A stretch of DNA of 64,000 nt from Tritrichomonas foetus. Its lineage: Eukaryota > Parabasalia > Tritrichomonadida > Tritrichomonadidae. A program made the position numbers and the translations under genes. Location of the stretch: assembly GCA_001839685.1 (NCBI GenBank), contig MLAK01000704.1:56019-120018 (forward strand), written 5' to 3'. The notes beneath the pieces are model-generated. The model ran no database searches, was not told the origin of the DNA, and saw only the letters and a program-made list of their open reading frames with translations. Of this stretch, positions 9,534 to 18,882 are shown one piece after another; the stretch's first letter is position 1; every line of letters begins with the position of its first letter.

Positions 9534-10436
9534 ATGCTTCTCTGTGAGTTTTTTTTAGTTTTTGCGCACGCCGCCGATATATGTAAGAACGAATATACTC
9601 AAAAAGACGAAGCTATGATTCGATGTTATTTGTCAGGCACTTCATCTTTTTCAGGTCAAAAGCAAACAGCAATTTATCTTCACAATAAAGATAAATCCGC
9701 ACAACTTATTATCAAACCGCACAAAGACCCAGAAAACCAAATCACAATAAAAGCTGGCCACGGTATTCAAATTATGAAATCAGACGCAGATGTGACATGT
9801 CAAAGTAATAGTCACAATTGTTTCGTTACAATATGGCATACTTCATACGATAAAGATCAAGGACGGTTTGCAAGTGATGGCGCCGGTTGCTCTCTTTTTT
9901 CAGACGGATCATTTATTCCAAATCGATTTCCATTATTTTTTGATTTTGGTGATAATGCTCGTTTTCAGGCTGGCAACTTCACTCATAAGCGTGAAACAGG
10001 AGTGACACTTTATTATATGGGTTATTCAAACTCATCATCAGAAAACGAAGAATTAACATATATCGAAAAAACCATCAAAAAAAATGATATTGTTAATTTG
10101 GATGGTCCTGGAATTTTGCATATATCTTCTACAATTTACACCAAATCGGAATTTAATTTCATTATTGGCTCAACAATCAAAATTCCAAGCGACTTCTCAA
10201 ATAGTCCAGCTTCAGGAAACTTTTCCAAATATTCATTCAGTGATGGAAAAGGAGAATTTGTCGAAAATCCTGTCGAAAAGGCAGATCCTGCCCAAATTTA
10301 CCTTGCGCGGGAAGCTCGAGCCTGGTACTACCTCTCAATTGTGATGGTTTGTTTAACAATCCTCACGTTCATTCTGAGTGTGACGTCGGCCGTATGTATT
10401 GCTGTGGGACATGCGAAAAATAAGAAAAATGTGTAA
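9534..10436 (+). CDS. type I membrane protein, ectodomain unknown
   Basis: A 300-residue protein. A short hydrophobic N-terminus (CEFFLVFAHAA) reads as a signal peptide with likely cleavage near residue 14. The following ectodomain of about 250 residues has several Cys (CKN, RCYL, DVTCQS, HNCF, GCSLF) and N-glycosylation sequons (NFT, NSS, NFS), and looks beta-rich. A single membrane segment (residues about 264-289, WYYLSIVMVCLTILTFIL onward) is followed by a short basic tail (GHAKNKKNV). This is the topology of a surface or endomembrane receptor. I recognise no family. The stop is TAAA. Confidence 0.75.
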   Translation: MLLCEFFLVFAHAADICKNEYTQKDEAMIRCYLSGTSSFSGQKQTAIYLHNKDKSAQLIIKPHKDPENQITIKAGHGIQIMKSDADVTCQSNSHNCFVTIWHTSYDKDQGRFASDGAGCSLFSDGSFIPNRFPLFFDFGDNARFQAGNFTHKRETGVTLYYMGYSNSSSENEELTYIEKTIKKNDIVNLDGPGILHISSTIYTKSEFNFIIGSTIKIPSDFSNSPASGNFSKYSFSDGKGEFVENPVEKADPAQIYLAREARAWYYLSIVMVCLTILTFILSVTSAVCIAVGHAKNKKNV

Positions 10437-10558
10437 AATATTAAAAATATATCAAAAATAGACTATTCCTTCTTGATTTTTTCCAGTTTCATTTATCACA
10501 TACTTAAACATATATTTTGTCATGATTACCTGATTCATTAATACGTTTTACTTTCTTC

Positions 10559-10632
10559 CTTGAAATCTTTCTGTCTTGCTTGAAATCTCCTGTCTTGCTT
10601 GAAATCTTTCTGTCTTACTTGAAATCTTTTTT
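10559..10632. repeat. 20-bp tandem repeat, about 3.7 copies
   Basis: Units of 19-20 bp with sequence cttgaaatctttctgtcttg, three full copies and one partial. It lies in the 322-bp spacer between the convergent membrane-protein gene and UTP11. The rest of the spacer (10437-10758) shows no gene; a 10-bp palindrome, TCGTTAACGA, sits at 10636. Confidence 0.85.
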
Positions 10633-10758
10633 TCATCGTTAACGAATTTAATAAAATTCTTAAAACAATGAAGGACAAAAGAAAAAGATGGAATTAATGA
10701 TAAAATTTTAATATGAATTAAATAAACATCAAAACTTTTGGAGAGAATTTTAGCGATT

Positions 10759-11409
10759 TTACCGCTTTCTTTCCTTTTTCCATTGGAAGGAGATGTTTCC
10801 ATCATCATCTTCAATTTTCTTTGATTCACCATCTTTGAGATCCTTTTGAAGTTGGAATTCGTCATAAACTTCTTGCAAATCTTTGACGATTTTCTTTCTT
10901 TGCGCGATTTCTGCTCTCAATTTCTGAATTTCTGGGCTTTCCTCACTTTCAAGCTTTGCTTTGGCTTCCTCTTCAGCTGCTTTAGCAGCAAGTGCTTCTT
11001 CAATTGTCGCAAAAATACGTTTTGGTCTCTTTGGCTCAGGTGGGAGTCTCATCATTAATTTTTCGAGTTGATTTTTATGGCTCTGTAGCTTTGATTGAAT
11101 GTAATCTTGGTCCCTTGTTTCAAGAAGTAGTCTTTGCTCCTTTGTGAAGCTTTTCAAAGGCTTTGATTTGGTTTCGACGAGATCTCGTTTTTTCGTATCT
11201 GTGATCATTGAGAAATAAAATTCTTCTGGATTTCTGAGAGCTGCTTCTCTTTTCAAATCATGAAGGAATTTGTCTTTTTTGTGTTGCCTCTCAGCACGCA
11301 ACAAATAATCTTTCTTTTTCTCGAGGATTCCGAGATGTGATCGATCTGATGGCTGTTGACGTTCCCTTTTTTTCTTTTCTATTGGGAATTTCCATTTGTT
11401 ACTGTTCAT
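10759..11409 (-). CDS. UTP11: U3 snoRNA-associated protein UTP11
   Basis: A 216-residue, very basic protein. The diagnostic UTP11 N-terminus is present: RSHLGILEKKKDYLLRAERQ at about 23-42, then HKKDKFLHDLKREAALRNPEEFYF. The C-terminal half is Lys/Glu-rich helix. UTP11 is part of the small-subunit processome that processes the 18S precursor in the nucleolus. Length is slightly below the animal and yeast proteins (about 250). It is divergent from NAT10/Kre33, also a small-subunit biogenesis factor, with 374 bp between start codons, so shared promoter control is plausible. The stop is TAAA. Confidence 0.95.
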   Translation of the reverse strand: MNSNKWKFPIEKKKRERQQPSDRSHLGILEKKKDYLLRAERQHKKDKFLHDLKREAALRNPEEFYFSMITDTKKRDLVETKSKPLKSFTKEQRLLLETRDQDYIQSKLQSHKNQLEKLMMRLPPEPKRPKRIFATIEEALAAKAAEEEAKAKLESEESPEIQKLRAEIAQRKKIVKDLQEVYDEFQLQKDLKDGESKKIEDDDGNISFQWKKERKR

Positions 11410-11783
11410 TTTCGATTTAAAATTTTGTTGCTGAAGGTCATGAAGGCTATGGTGAAATTTAGGCTAATTTATTTTACCTTAAATTCTAAGATTTCACCAT
11501 CTGATATTAAGGTCATCCAAATTGAGACCTTATTTAAATGATTTGGAAATAATTAATTGGAATATCTTGATAATCATTCATGAAATAAAAAATATATTAA
11601 TAATTATTATTTCAAATCTAATTTTATACATATATTTAGAATTTAAATAAAAAATAAAAGAAATATACTCGAATACTGATGTGAATAGAATCAAAATCAT
11701 TTATTTAGAAAAAGTTAGTGATATGAAACTTTTTTATAAGAGAATTTAATAAACCATTCAAAACACATCATCGACCATAAATT
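11410..11783. promoter_or_regulatory. bidirectional promoter region of UTP11 and NAT10
   Basis: A 374-bp AT-rich interval between two divergent ribosome-biogenesis genes. It has no coding content and must hold both promoters. Specific elements are not assignable by eye. Confidence 0.45.
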
Positions 11784-14384
11784 ATGTCTTCCAGCACTGT
11801 TCCAAAGCTTGTAGCGCCTGAACTGCGCCTTGTTCTTGAAAATGGTGTTAAAAATAATCACCGAAGTTTAGTTGTAATGGTTGGACAAAAATGTGCCCAG
11901 CAAATTCCAACAATTTATAATATCTTATTGAAAATTCAGCAATCCTCAACAATCGACCTTTTATGGTGCTACCAAAAAAATCTCGAATTCAGCACAAATC
12001 AGAAAAAGCGTATGAATCAGTTAGAAAAGTTGAAATCGAAAGGTATTCTTATCGACGATACAGCCAACAATCTTTCAACGTTTTTCCAATCATGCAAAAT
12101 TACCGGATGTAAATATAACGATACAAGCTCGATTTTAGGTAGAACTTTCGGAATGCTAATTTTACAAGATATCGAATCAGTCACACCAAACATTCTTGCG
12201 CGAACGATAGAAACGGTAAAAGGCGGAGGCACCATTTTGATGCTTCTTAACAAGATGCAAAATATCGAAGATTTATATACCAAATCAGTGGCATTCAATA
12301 AGGACATGGCAAAGACAGGAGGCAACGAAGCCTTTGGACAAGCAGCAAACCGTTTTTCAAAGCGATTCTACAAGAGTATCAAAAAATGCGGAAATTGCGT
12401 TTGTATTGATGATGAATTTAACTATCTGCCGGCTGTTATTGCAAATTTGAACGTAGAAACCTTCCCTGTCGACTACACTGAATTGAACAATAAGAAGAGG
12501 GAAGTTGCCAATATTCCAGCTGTTGGACCTTTGGTCGATTTAACCGTCACAATTGACCAAGCGCAAATTGTATGTGATGTCATCGACATAATCAAAAAGA
12601 ATGAATTAGGAAAAGTTGTAGCTATTACTGCATCAAGAGGTCGTGGTAAATCTGCTGCACTCGGCCTTTCTCTTGCTGGAGCAATTGCAAATAATTTCTC
12701 AAATATCTTTGTTACAGCTCCAGCACTTGATAATCTTAAAACTTTCTTTGAATTTGCCATAAAAGGTCTTAATGGTATCGGTTATATTGAAACTAAGGAC
12801 TACGACATTGAAACAAAAGATAACAAAATTTTTAGAATCAATATTCACCATGATGAACAAAACAGACGCCAAACAATTTGTTATATCCAGCCAAGAGATG
12901 CCCACCTTCTTTCACAATGTGAAATCCTCGTCATCGATGAAGCAGCTGCAATTCCTTTGCCTATTGTAAATAAGCTTACTGAAGGAAAATATACAGTATT
13001 AATGGCATCAACAATTCATGGTTATGAAGGAACAGGACGAGCACTTTCTTTGAAGCTTCTTGAAAAAATCAAAAAGGCCAATAAATCTCGAGTTGTTGAA
13101 AAAGAACTCTCTGCACCAATTAGATACTCACAAAATGATCCGATTGAAGCCTGGCTCAACAGTTTCCTTTGCTTGAATGCAACTCCACCTAAAGTTGAAG
13201 AATTTCCAGATAATACACAATGTGAACTGATGTTGGTGAATCGTGATCTACTTTTCAGTGGTAATCAAATTACAGAAAAAGTTCTCAATTCTATTGTCGC
13301 TCTTTCGATTGCGTCACATTATAAAAATGAACCAAATGATCTTCACAGAATGGCAGACTCTCCAAATCAACAAATTTTCGTTCTTGGTAAAAAAGTCGAA
13401 CCTGGACAAAAAACTTTACCTTCAATTATATGCTACATTCAAGTTTCACTTGAAGGAAAAATCTCTCAAAAGGTTTACCAGGATAGTTTGAATCGAAATA
13501 AGAAAGGTGATGGCGATTTAATTCCTTGGACAATTTCACATCATTTGAGTTGTCCAGATTTCTCACAATTGGCAGGTGCAAGAATCTACAGAATCGCTGT
13601 TCATCCAGACTACCAAGGGATGGGATATGGAAGCACAGCAATTAAGCAACTAATTGAATACTATACTTCCCACCTTGTTACTGAAAGTATGCCAGAAAAT
13701 CTTCCATTTTTTGCACGAACGGCAACTACACCACACCTTCAAATTGATTATGCAGGTGTTTCTTTCGGGTTAACCAAAGAACTCTTCAATTTTTGGAGAA
13801 TGAATGGATTCCTTCCAGTTTATTTAAGACAATCACAAAATGATATCACTGGCGAGCACTCAATGATTGTTTTAAGATCTCTCCAAGATGATTCCATCAT
13901 AGATGACTCAAATGACTCCACTGGTGGTGAAGGAAATGGATGGTTGAACCAGTTTTGTGGTCATTTTAGAGAAAGTGCTTTGTCTCTTTTCGCTTATGAA
14001 GAGTTCAAAGATTATTCCAAGGAACTAATTTATATGATTTTTGCAACTGTTGAACCAGAAAAAAGGGAAAAAATTGATGGAAGCTTCCTTTTCTCCCCAA
14101 GAGATGCAAAAATCCTTAAAGATTTCAATTTGGGAACAGCAAACTTTGGCGACATCAAACATTTGCTTCCAAGAATGGCTTCCCTTTACTTCCAGAAGTT
14201 GGCTGATATAAAGCTCACTGGCGAAGAATTGAAGACACTCATTGAATTAGGAGTGAAACATGGATCATACGTTTACACTGATCAGAGTAAACTTCAATCA
14301 ATTGCGAAGAAGTTTGCGGAATATTTAATTCCATCACTAGATATGACAAAGGCTGAATTGAGAATTAAATCATCTTCAGTTTAA
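11784..14384 (+). CDS. RNA cytidine acetyltransferase (NAT10/Kre33)
   Basis: An 866-residue enzyme that makes N4-acetylcytidine in 18S rRNA and tRNA using acetyl-CoA and ATP. In order: an N-terminal TcmA/DUF1726-type region (residues about 80-170); a RecA-like helicase module with P-loop SRGRGKSAALG near 283-293 and Walker B VIDEAAAIPLP near 383-393; and a GNAT acetyltransferase with IAVHPDYQGMGYGSTAIKQL near 603-622. All key motifs look intact. At 866 residues it is shorter than the yeast and human proteins (about 1025-1056), mainly by lacking the Lys-rich C-terminal tail. The stop is TAAA. Confidence 0.96.
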   Translation: MSSSTVPKLVAPELRLVLENGVKNNHRSLVVMVGQKCAQQIPTIYNILLKIQQSSTIDLLWCYQKNLEFSTNQKKRMNQLEKLKSKGILIDDTANNLSTFFQSCKITGCKYNDTSSILGRTFGMLILQDIESVTPNILARTIETVKGGGTILMLLNKMQNIEDLYTKSVAFNKDMAKTGGNEAFGQAANRFSKRFYKSIKKCGNCVCIDDEFNYLPAVIANLNVETFPVDYTELNNKKREVANIPAVGPLVDLTVTIDQAQIVCDVIDIIKKNELGKVVAITASRGRGKSAALGLSLAGAIANNFSNIFVTAPALDNLKTFFEFAIKGLNGIGYIETKDYDIETKDNKIFRINIHHDEQNRRQTICYIQPRDAHLLSQCEILVIDEAAAIPLPIVNKLTEGKYTVLMASTIHGYEGTGRALSLKLLEKIKKANKSRVVEKELSAPIRYSQNDPIEAWLNSFLCLNATPPKVEEFPDNTQCELMLVNRDLLFSGNQITEKVLNSIVALSIASHYKNEPNDLHRMADSPNQQIFVLGKKVEPGQKTLPSIICYIQVSLEGKISQKVYQDSLNRNKKGDGDLIPWTISHHLSCPDFSQLAGARIYRIAVHPDYQGMGYGSTAIKQLIEYYTSHLVTESMPENLPFFARTATTPHLQIDYAGVSFGLTKELFNFWRMNGFLPVYLRQSQNDITGEHSMIVLRSLQDDSIIDDSNDSTGGEGNGWLNQFCGHFRESALSLFAYEEFKDYSKELIYMIFATVEPEKREKIDGSFLFSPRDAKILKDFNLGTANFGDIKHLLPRMASLYFQKLADIKLTGEELKTLIELGVKHGSYVYTDQSKLQSIAKKFAEYLIPSLDMTKAELRIKSSSV

Positions 14385-14608
14385 AATGTTTGAAAATATA
14401 AATCGCATTTCTCTATTATTAATAAAATAAAATCTTAAAATATAAAATTTATTAAAATACTAAATTCTAAAAACATTTTAAATAACAAAATAATATTACC
14501 TGTTAAAATTTGGAGTATTTTCTCCCGCCCGGATGTTCAAATAAAAGTTTAGATGTTATTATTTTCATTTCATAATTCCATGAAATGAAATGTACTATGA
14601 TACATTTG

Positions 14609-17600
14609 TTAAAAGTCTGGTAATTTTGGTGATTTTATGAGATATCTGATTCTTTCAATTGCTACTTGATTCTTTGAAAAGAAATTATTAATATATCTGA
14701 TTGTTGATTTATTAGATTTTAGAGTCTGTTTGAGGCATTTGTGCATTGTTTGAAGTGTTTCTAATGTGAAACCATCTTCATGTAAAATTCGCGTATTTTT
14801 AACGAGAAAATGAACAAAAACTGCGGCAGAATCATTATCAAATGAATCAAATGGAATTTTGTTTGCATGCATTTTTATATAATATTCTACTATCTTTGGA
14901 TAATCAAAGTCAAAAGATTCGGCAATAATTATTGACGAGATTTCATGAAAGATTTCAAAATCGCCATGAATGTTAAAAGTCTTTTCAGAAAAGATTTCAA
15001 GAAAAATTGGAGTCAACAATTCAATGAAAACACGATCGTTTGAGTTTTCTTCCCATATTTTTTCTAGAAAAACAAGAAATTCTGGAATTTTGAAGTTATT
15101 TGGAAACTTATGCTTTATTTTCATCATTAACAAGGTTCCAGATTTCACCAGATTGAAATTCGAATTATCTTCATCAATTCTTGCTGTTATTGAAGCGCAT
15201 AGATCATTAGCCATTCTTGAGTTTATTAGTTTCATTTCAAGTCCAATTTCCAACACTTTTAGAATTTTAGAAATCATACAACTTGAAGCTCTCAAAATCC
15301 AAAGCATGAAGTCTTCAAGTACCCATTTTGCATTTGTTGGATACTTAACAATATAATGTGAAATAAACCTGAAAAATTGGAATTGTTGACTATCATAGTT
15401 GTATGGCATTGTGTGATTGAAAATTGCAAGACGTCCTTGCATGGTTGTTAATAAAACATCATCGAAATGTTTAGTTGGAAGATCGTCAAATTTATTTATC
15501 ATTTTTGAAAATATTGTGAATGAATCGTTTACAATTTCAGATGATTTGGAATTCTTTATTAAAACAGACAATTTTTTAATAAATGGAATCAATTCATCTT
15601 TTCCTAAACTATTATTATTTTTAATCTTGGTTTCATCAATTTGAACTTCATGACAATCATGACACGAATGTGAACAATGGGTACAACATTTATTTAGTGA
15701 AGATTTGTTATATCGGTGATAATAGCGATCAATTACAACAATCGCAACCATTTGAAATTCGTCGTCATCTTTGCCGAGAAATTCAGAAACAATTTCAGTT
15801 GGAAAAGTGGAAGATGAAAAACGGGAAAGGTTATAAAAAACTTCTCTTTGAATATTTGGTGAAGTAACAATTTCCTGATTTACGATTCGATAAGCTTGAT
15901 TAATAAATTTGGCTTCATCAAACGAATAAAATCTATTTTCACTGAAAAATCCAAGTAAATGAAAAGCTACATCAAAATAATCAGTAAAATCAGAGAAAAT
16001 TAATTCATTTGCTAAACTAAAACCAATTTCTATTAATTTTTTACTTTCATTTTCATACTCTCTGCATAAAACCCTAATCAATACGCAAATTTCCGATTTA
16101 ACATTGAAAGACACATCTTCCATCAAAATATTTTGAATAAACTCTACAACTGCAGAAATATCTTCAGTTGTCAGTGAACATTTGATAGATTCATAAATCA
16201 ATTTAAAAAAATCATGGACATAATTATGTGAAAATTTTTGTTGACAATTAATTGAGAAATTATTTGAGCATTTTGGTGAGTATTTTGAAGAAATTATGGG
16301 GTAGATTTCTAGAATTTCTGAAAATTTTGGGAAAAATTCATTCGAATCAAAAATTCGTAATACATTTCTTAATGCTTTTAATGACCAATGAATATCTGCT
16401 TCATTTATTGATTTTATTATTATTTCAAATAGCATTGGAATTATTTTCTCTTTCAATAAAACATTGTTATCTTTTAAAGAATAAACAAAATCTAAATTTT
16501 CATTAATCGCAAATATTATTGGAAATTTAATTGGATAGCTTGATTCCAATCCATTTATAAATTTCTCAAAGATTAGATTAAAACTATCTTTGTAATAGAT
16601 GGAAAACTTATCAGTAAAAATCCCCAGAAGATAAATAATTGCTGGATAATTCTCAGTTTCCAAAAATTCACAACAAATTGAATAAATTTTTAAAACTGAA
16701 TCCTTCGATCGAAGAATTTTTCGTGATTCATTTAAAGCTTTGGTGAATTCTTTAGGAATTGAATTTACATGAAAGAAAAACAAAGATAGAATTGGTATTA
16801 TTTTTCGAAAAAGTGAATCAAGGTCATCTAGTGATAAAAATGGAATCAATTTTAAAAGCGGAATAATTTTTTGAATATTTTCTTCATTGAATGAACTGTC
16901 AACAATTTCTTGGACTTTTAATCGAATGAAATCACTGGAATTAGTAAAGAAAGAAGGAGTAAGCTTCTTAAATTTCAAAAATGGTCCTATTAATGTGTGG
17001 TAATATGAATGATGATTTGAAACTAGGTCAAAAATTGATGACCATAAATTATTTTCAAAATTTGGAATATTTCGTAATTTTTCACCAGAAAAATCTAAAG
17101 CTGTGACTAAAACTAAATTTAAGGCTTTATGAACAGGATCAGCAGTGAGAAAATAGTTACTAATTAAAGGCGCAAAAACATCAGCGTGGTTTGAAATAAA
17201 GTCTTCAGGTAGGTCATTGTAAAGTGTAATTAAAATTGGTGGTTTTATTTCAGAATTATGAGCTTTTGGATCAATTAAGAAATCAAAAAAAGTGTCGGCA
17301 ATTTCAAAACATTTGAAACAAATAGCTGAAATTGCTTCACAAAATCCATAAATTTCAATTTCTTCTGTGATAAGAATTGATAATTTGATTAAACCATCCC
17401 AAAAATCTATGATTTGATCCTTTCGAATTCGTGAATAATTCTTTAAAATAAATGGTCCAATTGAATAACAAAATCCTAAAAGCAAATCTTTATCATTGGA
17501 TATCATTATTTGATCAAAAAACCCAATAAATTCATCAATCGCAAAATCTGCTACTTTTGTTGACTGTGAATAAATTCCGGAATATTTTTTGATTTTTTTG

Positions 17601-17623
17601 GCTTCATCCTTCAAAAGATTCAT
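14609..17623 (-). CDS. HEAT-repeat protein, karyopherin-beta-like
   Basis: A 1004-residue all-helical protein made of repeating amphipathic helix pairs rich in Phe, Ile, Leu, Asn and Ser, with no membrane or enzymatic motif. Size and the continuous helical solenoid resemble importin-beta/exportin-type transport receptors. The N-terminal segment is compatible with that fold but not diagnostic. An unusual insert near residues 640-660 contains a Cys/His cluster, CCTHCSHSCHDCHE, followed by a Lys/Asn-rich loop; it could bind metal. Divergent HEAT scaffolds other than karyopherins are possible. Start ATG, stop TAA. Confidence 0.65.
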   Translation of the reverse strand: MNLLKDEAKKIKKYSGIYSQSTKVADFAIDEFIGFFDQIMISNDKDLLLGFCYSIGPFILKNYSRIRKDQIIDFWDGLIKLSILITEEIEIYGFCEAISAICFKCFEIADTFFDFLIDPKAHNSEIKPPILITLYNDLPEDFISNHADVFAPLISNYFLTADPVHKALNLVLVTALDFSGEKLRNIPNFENNLWSSIFDLVSNHHSYYHTLIGPFLKFKKLTPSFFTNSSDFIRLKVQEIVDSSFNEENIQKIIPLLKLIPFLSLDDLDSLFRKIIPILSLFFFHVNSIPKEFTKALNESRKILRSKDSVLKIYSICCEFLETENYPAIIYLLGIFTDKFSIYYKDSFNLIFEKFINGLESSYPIKFPIIFAINENLDFVYSLKDNNVLLKEKIIPMLFEIIIKSINEADIHWSLKALRNVLRIFDSNEFFPKFSEILEIYPIISSKYSPKCSNNFSINCQQKFSHNYVHDFFKLIYESIKCSLTTEDISAVVEFIQNILMEDVSFNVKSEICVLIRVLCREYENESKKLIEIGFSLANELIFSDFTDYFDVAFHLLGFFSENRFYSFDEAKFINQAYRIVNQEIVTSPNIQREVFYNLSRFSSSTFPTEIVSEFLGKDDDEFQMVAIVVIDRYYHRYNKSSLNKCCTHCSHSCHDCHEVQIDETKIKNNNSLGKDELIPFIKKLSVLIKNSKSSEIVNDSFTIFSKMINKFDDLPTKHFDDVLLTTMQGRLAIFNHTMPYNYDSQQFQFFRFISHYIVKYPTNAKWVLEDFMLWILRASSCMISKILKVLEIGLEMKLINSRMANDLCASITARIDEDNSNFNLVKSGTLLMMKIKHKFPNNFKIPEFLVFLEKIWEENSNDRVFIELLTPIFLEIFSEKTFNIHGDFEIFHEISSIIIAESFDFDYPKIVEYYIKMHANKIPFDSFDNDSAAVFVHFLVKNTRILHEDGFTLETLQTMHKCLKQTLKSNKSTIRYINNFFSKNQVAIERIRYLIKSPKLPDF

Positions 17624-18882
17624 TGTTGAATGAAATGTGATATGAAAAATTCATCATTCTCATCTCATTCTGATTTGTGAACTGAATTTGATTTGAATGA
17701 TGTAAATTCACTCTGTAAATTTCTCAACGAGAGTTGTCAAGGATTTATTTTCATTTAAAATAAAATATTTTCATATTACGAAAGTCAAGATGGACTTTAT
17801 ATGATTCGATCCCATAATAAATAATTGTTGTAGAATAAGTTTTCATGATTTTTATTCAAAATGCTAGTATAGTATGGATAACATTTATTATATAATATGT
17901 TAAACATATTTGCCAAAAAGTAATAAAAAGTCAAAAATTCTTCAAACGATGATTGTTGATTCTGTTTTGTATCATTTCGATTATTTCATTCTATATCAGT
18001 ACACATAAATTTAAATTAAGTTTTGAATCCTGATAGTCTAAGAGCTATCCAGAAACAAATACTACTTTGTTATTGCATTCTTTTCTATTCAATACACAAA
18101 AAAACTATTCAATTCTGATCAATATACATAAACTTTTGAAAAGACAATTGTAAGAAAAATTGAGACAACCTCAAAAAAGATGCAATAACAAACTCACTAT
18201 TATCTACATGGGAAATGATATAATAACTATTTTAAATGATAAAAGAACTTTTAAATTTATTTTATATATATATTTATGAAATATATATATAAATAATATC
18301 TTAACTCTGGAATAATGACAGTTTTTTAGATCTACAATACAAGACGTTTCAAAGGATTTTATTTCATATTCTATTGAATTATTCTGTAAAATATTTAGAA
18401 AAACGTTTCGTCATTAATTTTTGATTACGAATATTTGAACATGGTCAATTTTTTCTGAGAATTTCATAAAAGGCTTTAATTGAAAATCACTACCTATTGA
18501 AATAATTGATGAAAAAGTTATTCAATAATGGAGAAAAAACGTATTTCATCACAAAAATAACAGAATTCGACTCCAAAATATATAATCTTTCAAAAGATTA
18601 CAAGCTTTGGAAAATCACTCTTGGAAAGCATGAAACTTTTTAAAGTCATAAATAGTCAAATACAATGAATTTTTTGAAATGATTGACGAAATAATTCAAA
18701 CTCAAATTCAGTGCCTTCATTATTCTGACTTTTGTTGAGGAAATATGATTGATTCGTCAATATGCCGGAATAGTTCACAGGGGTTGAAAAAGATAATTGG
18801 TGAATTGAATGATACTAATTGAATTTGAAAGGAACTGCCATTGAAAAATTGAATAACAAAAAAAAAATCTCAAAATTCTCCA
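17624..18882. other. long AT-rich divergent spacer
   Basis: About 1.26 kb upstream of both the HEAT-protein gene and the cyclase-like gene. It holds an AT dinucleotide patch at about 18262-18300 (alternating ta runs around atgaa). A run of ten A lies about 15 bp before the cyclase-like start. No gene was recognised on either strand. Confidence 0.55.

Noticed and set aside
10548..10865. Minus-strand frame containing a repeated SKTERFQ motif
   Set aside because: The repeat is the translation of the 20-bp minisatellite, and the frame overlaps UTP11 out of frame.
17780..17810. gattcgatcc, resembling a tRNA T-loop
   Set aside because: Only a partial T-stem forms and no acceptor or anticodon arm could be built around it. 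No other tRNA-like element was found in the spacers by eye.
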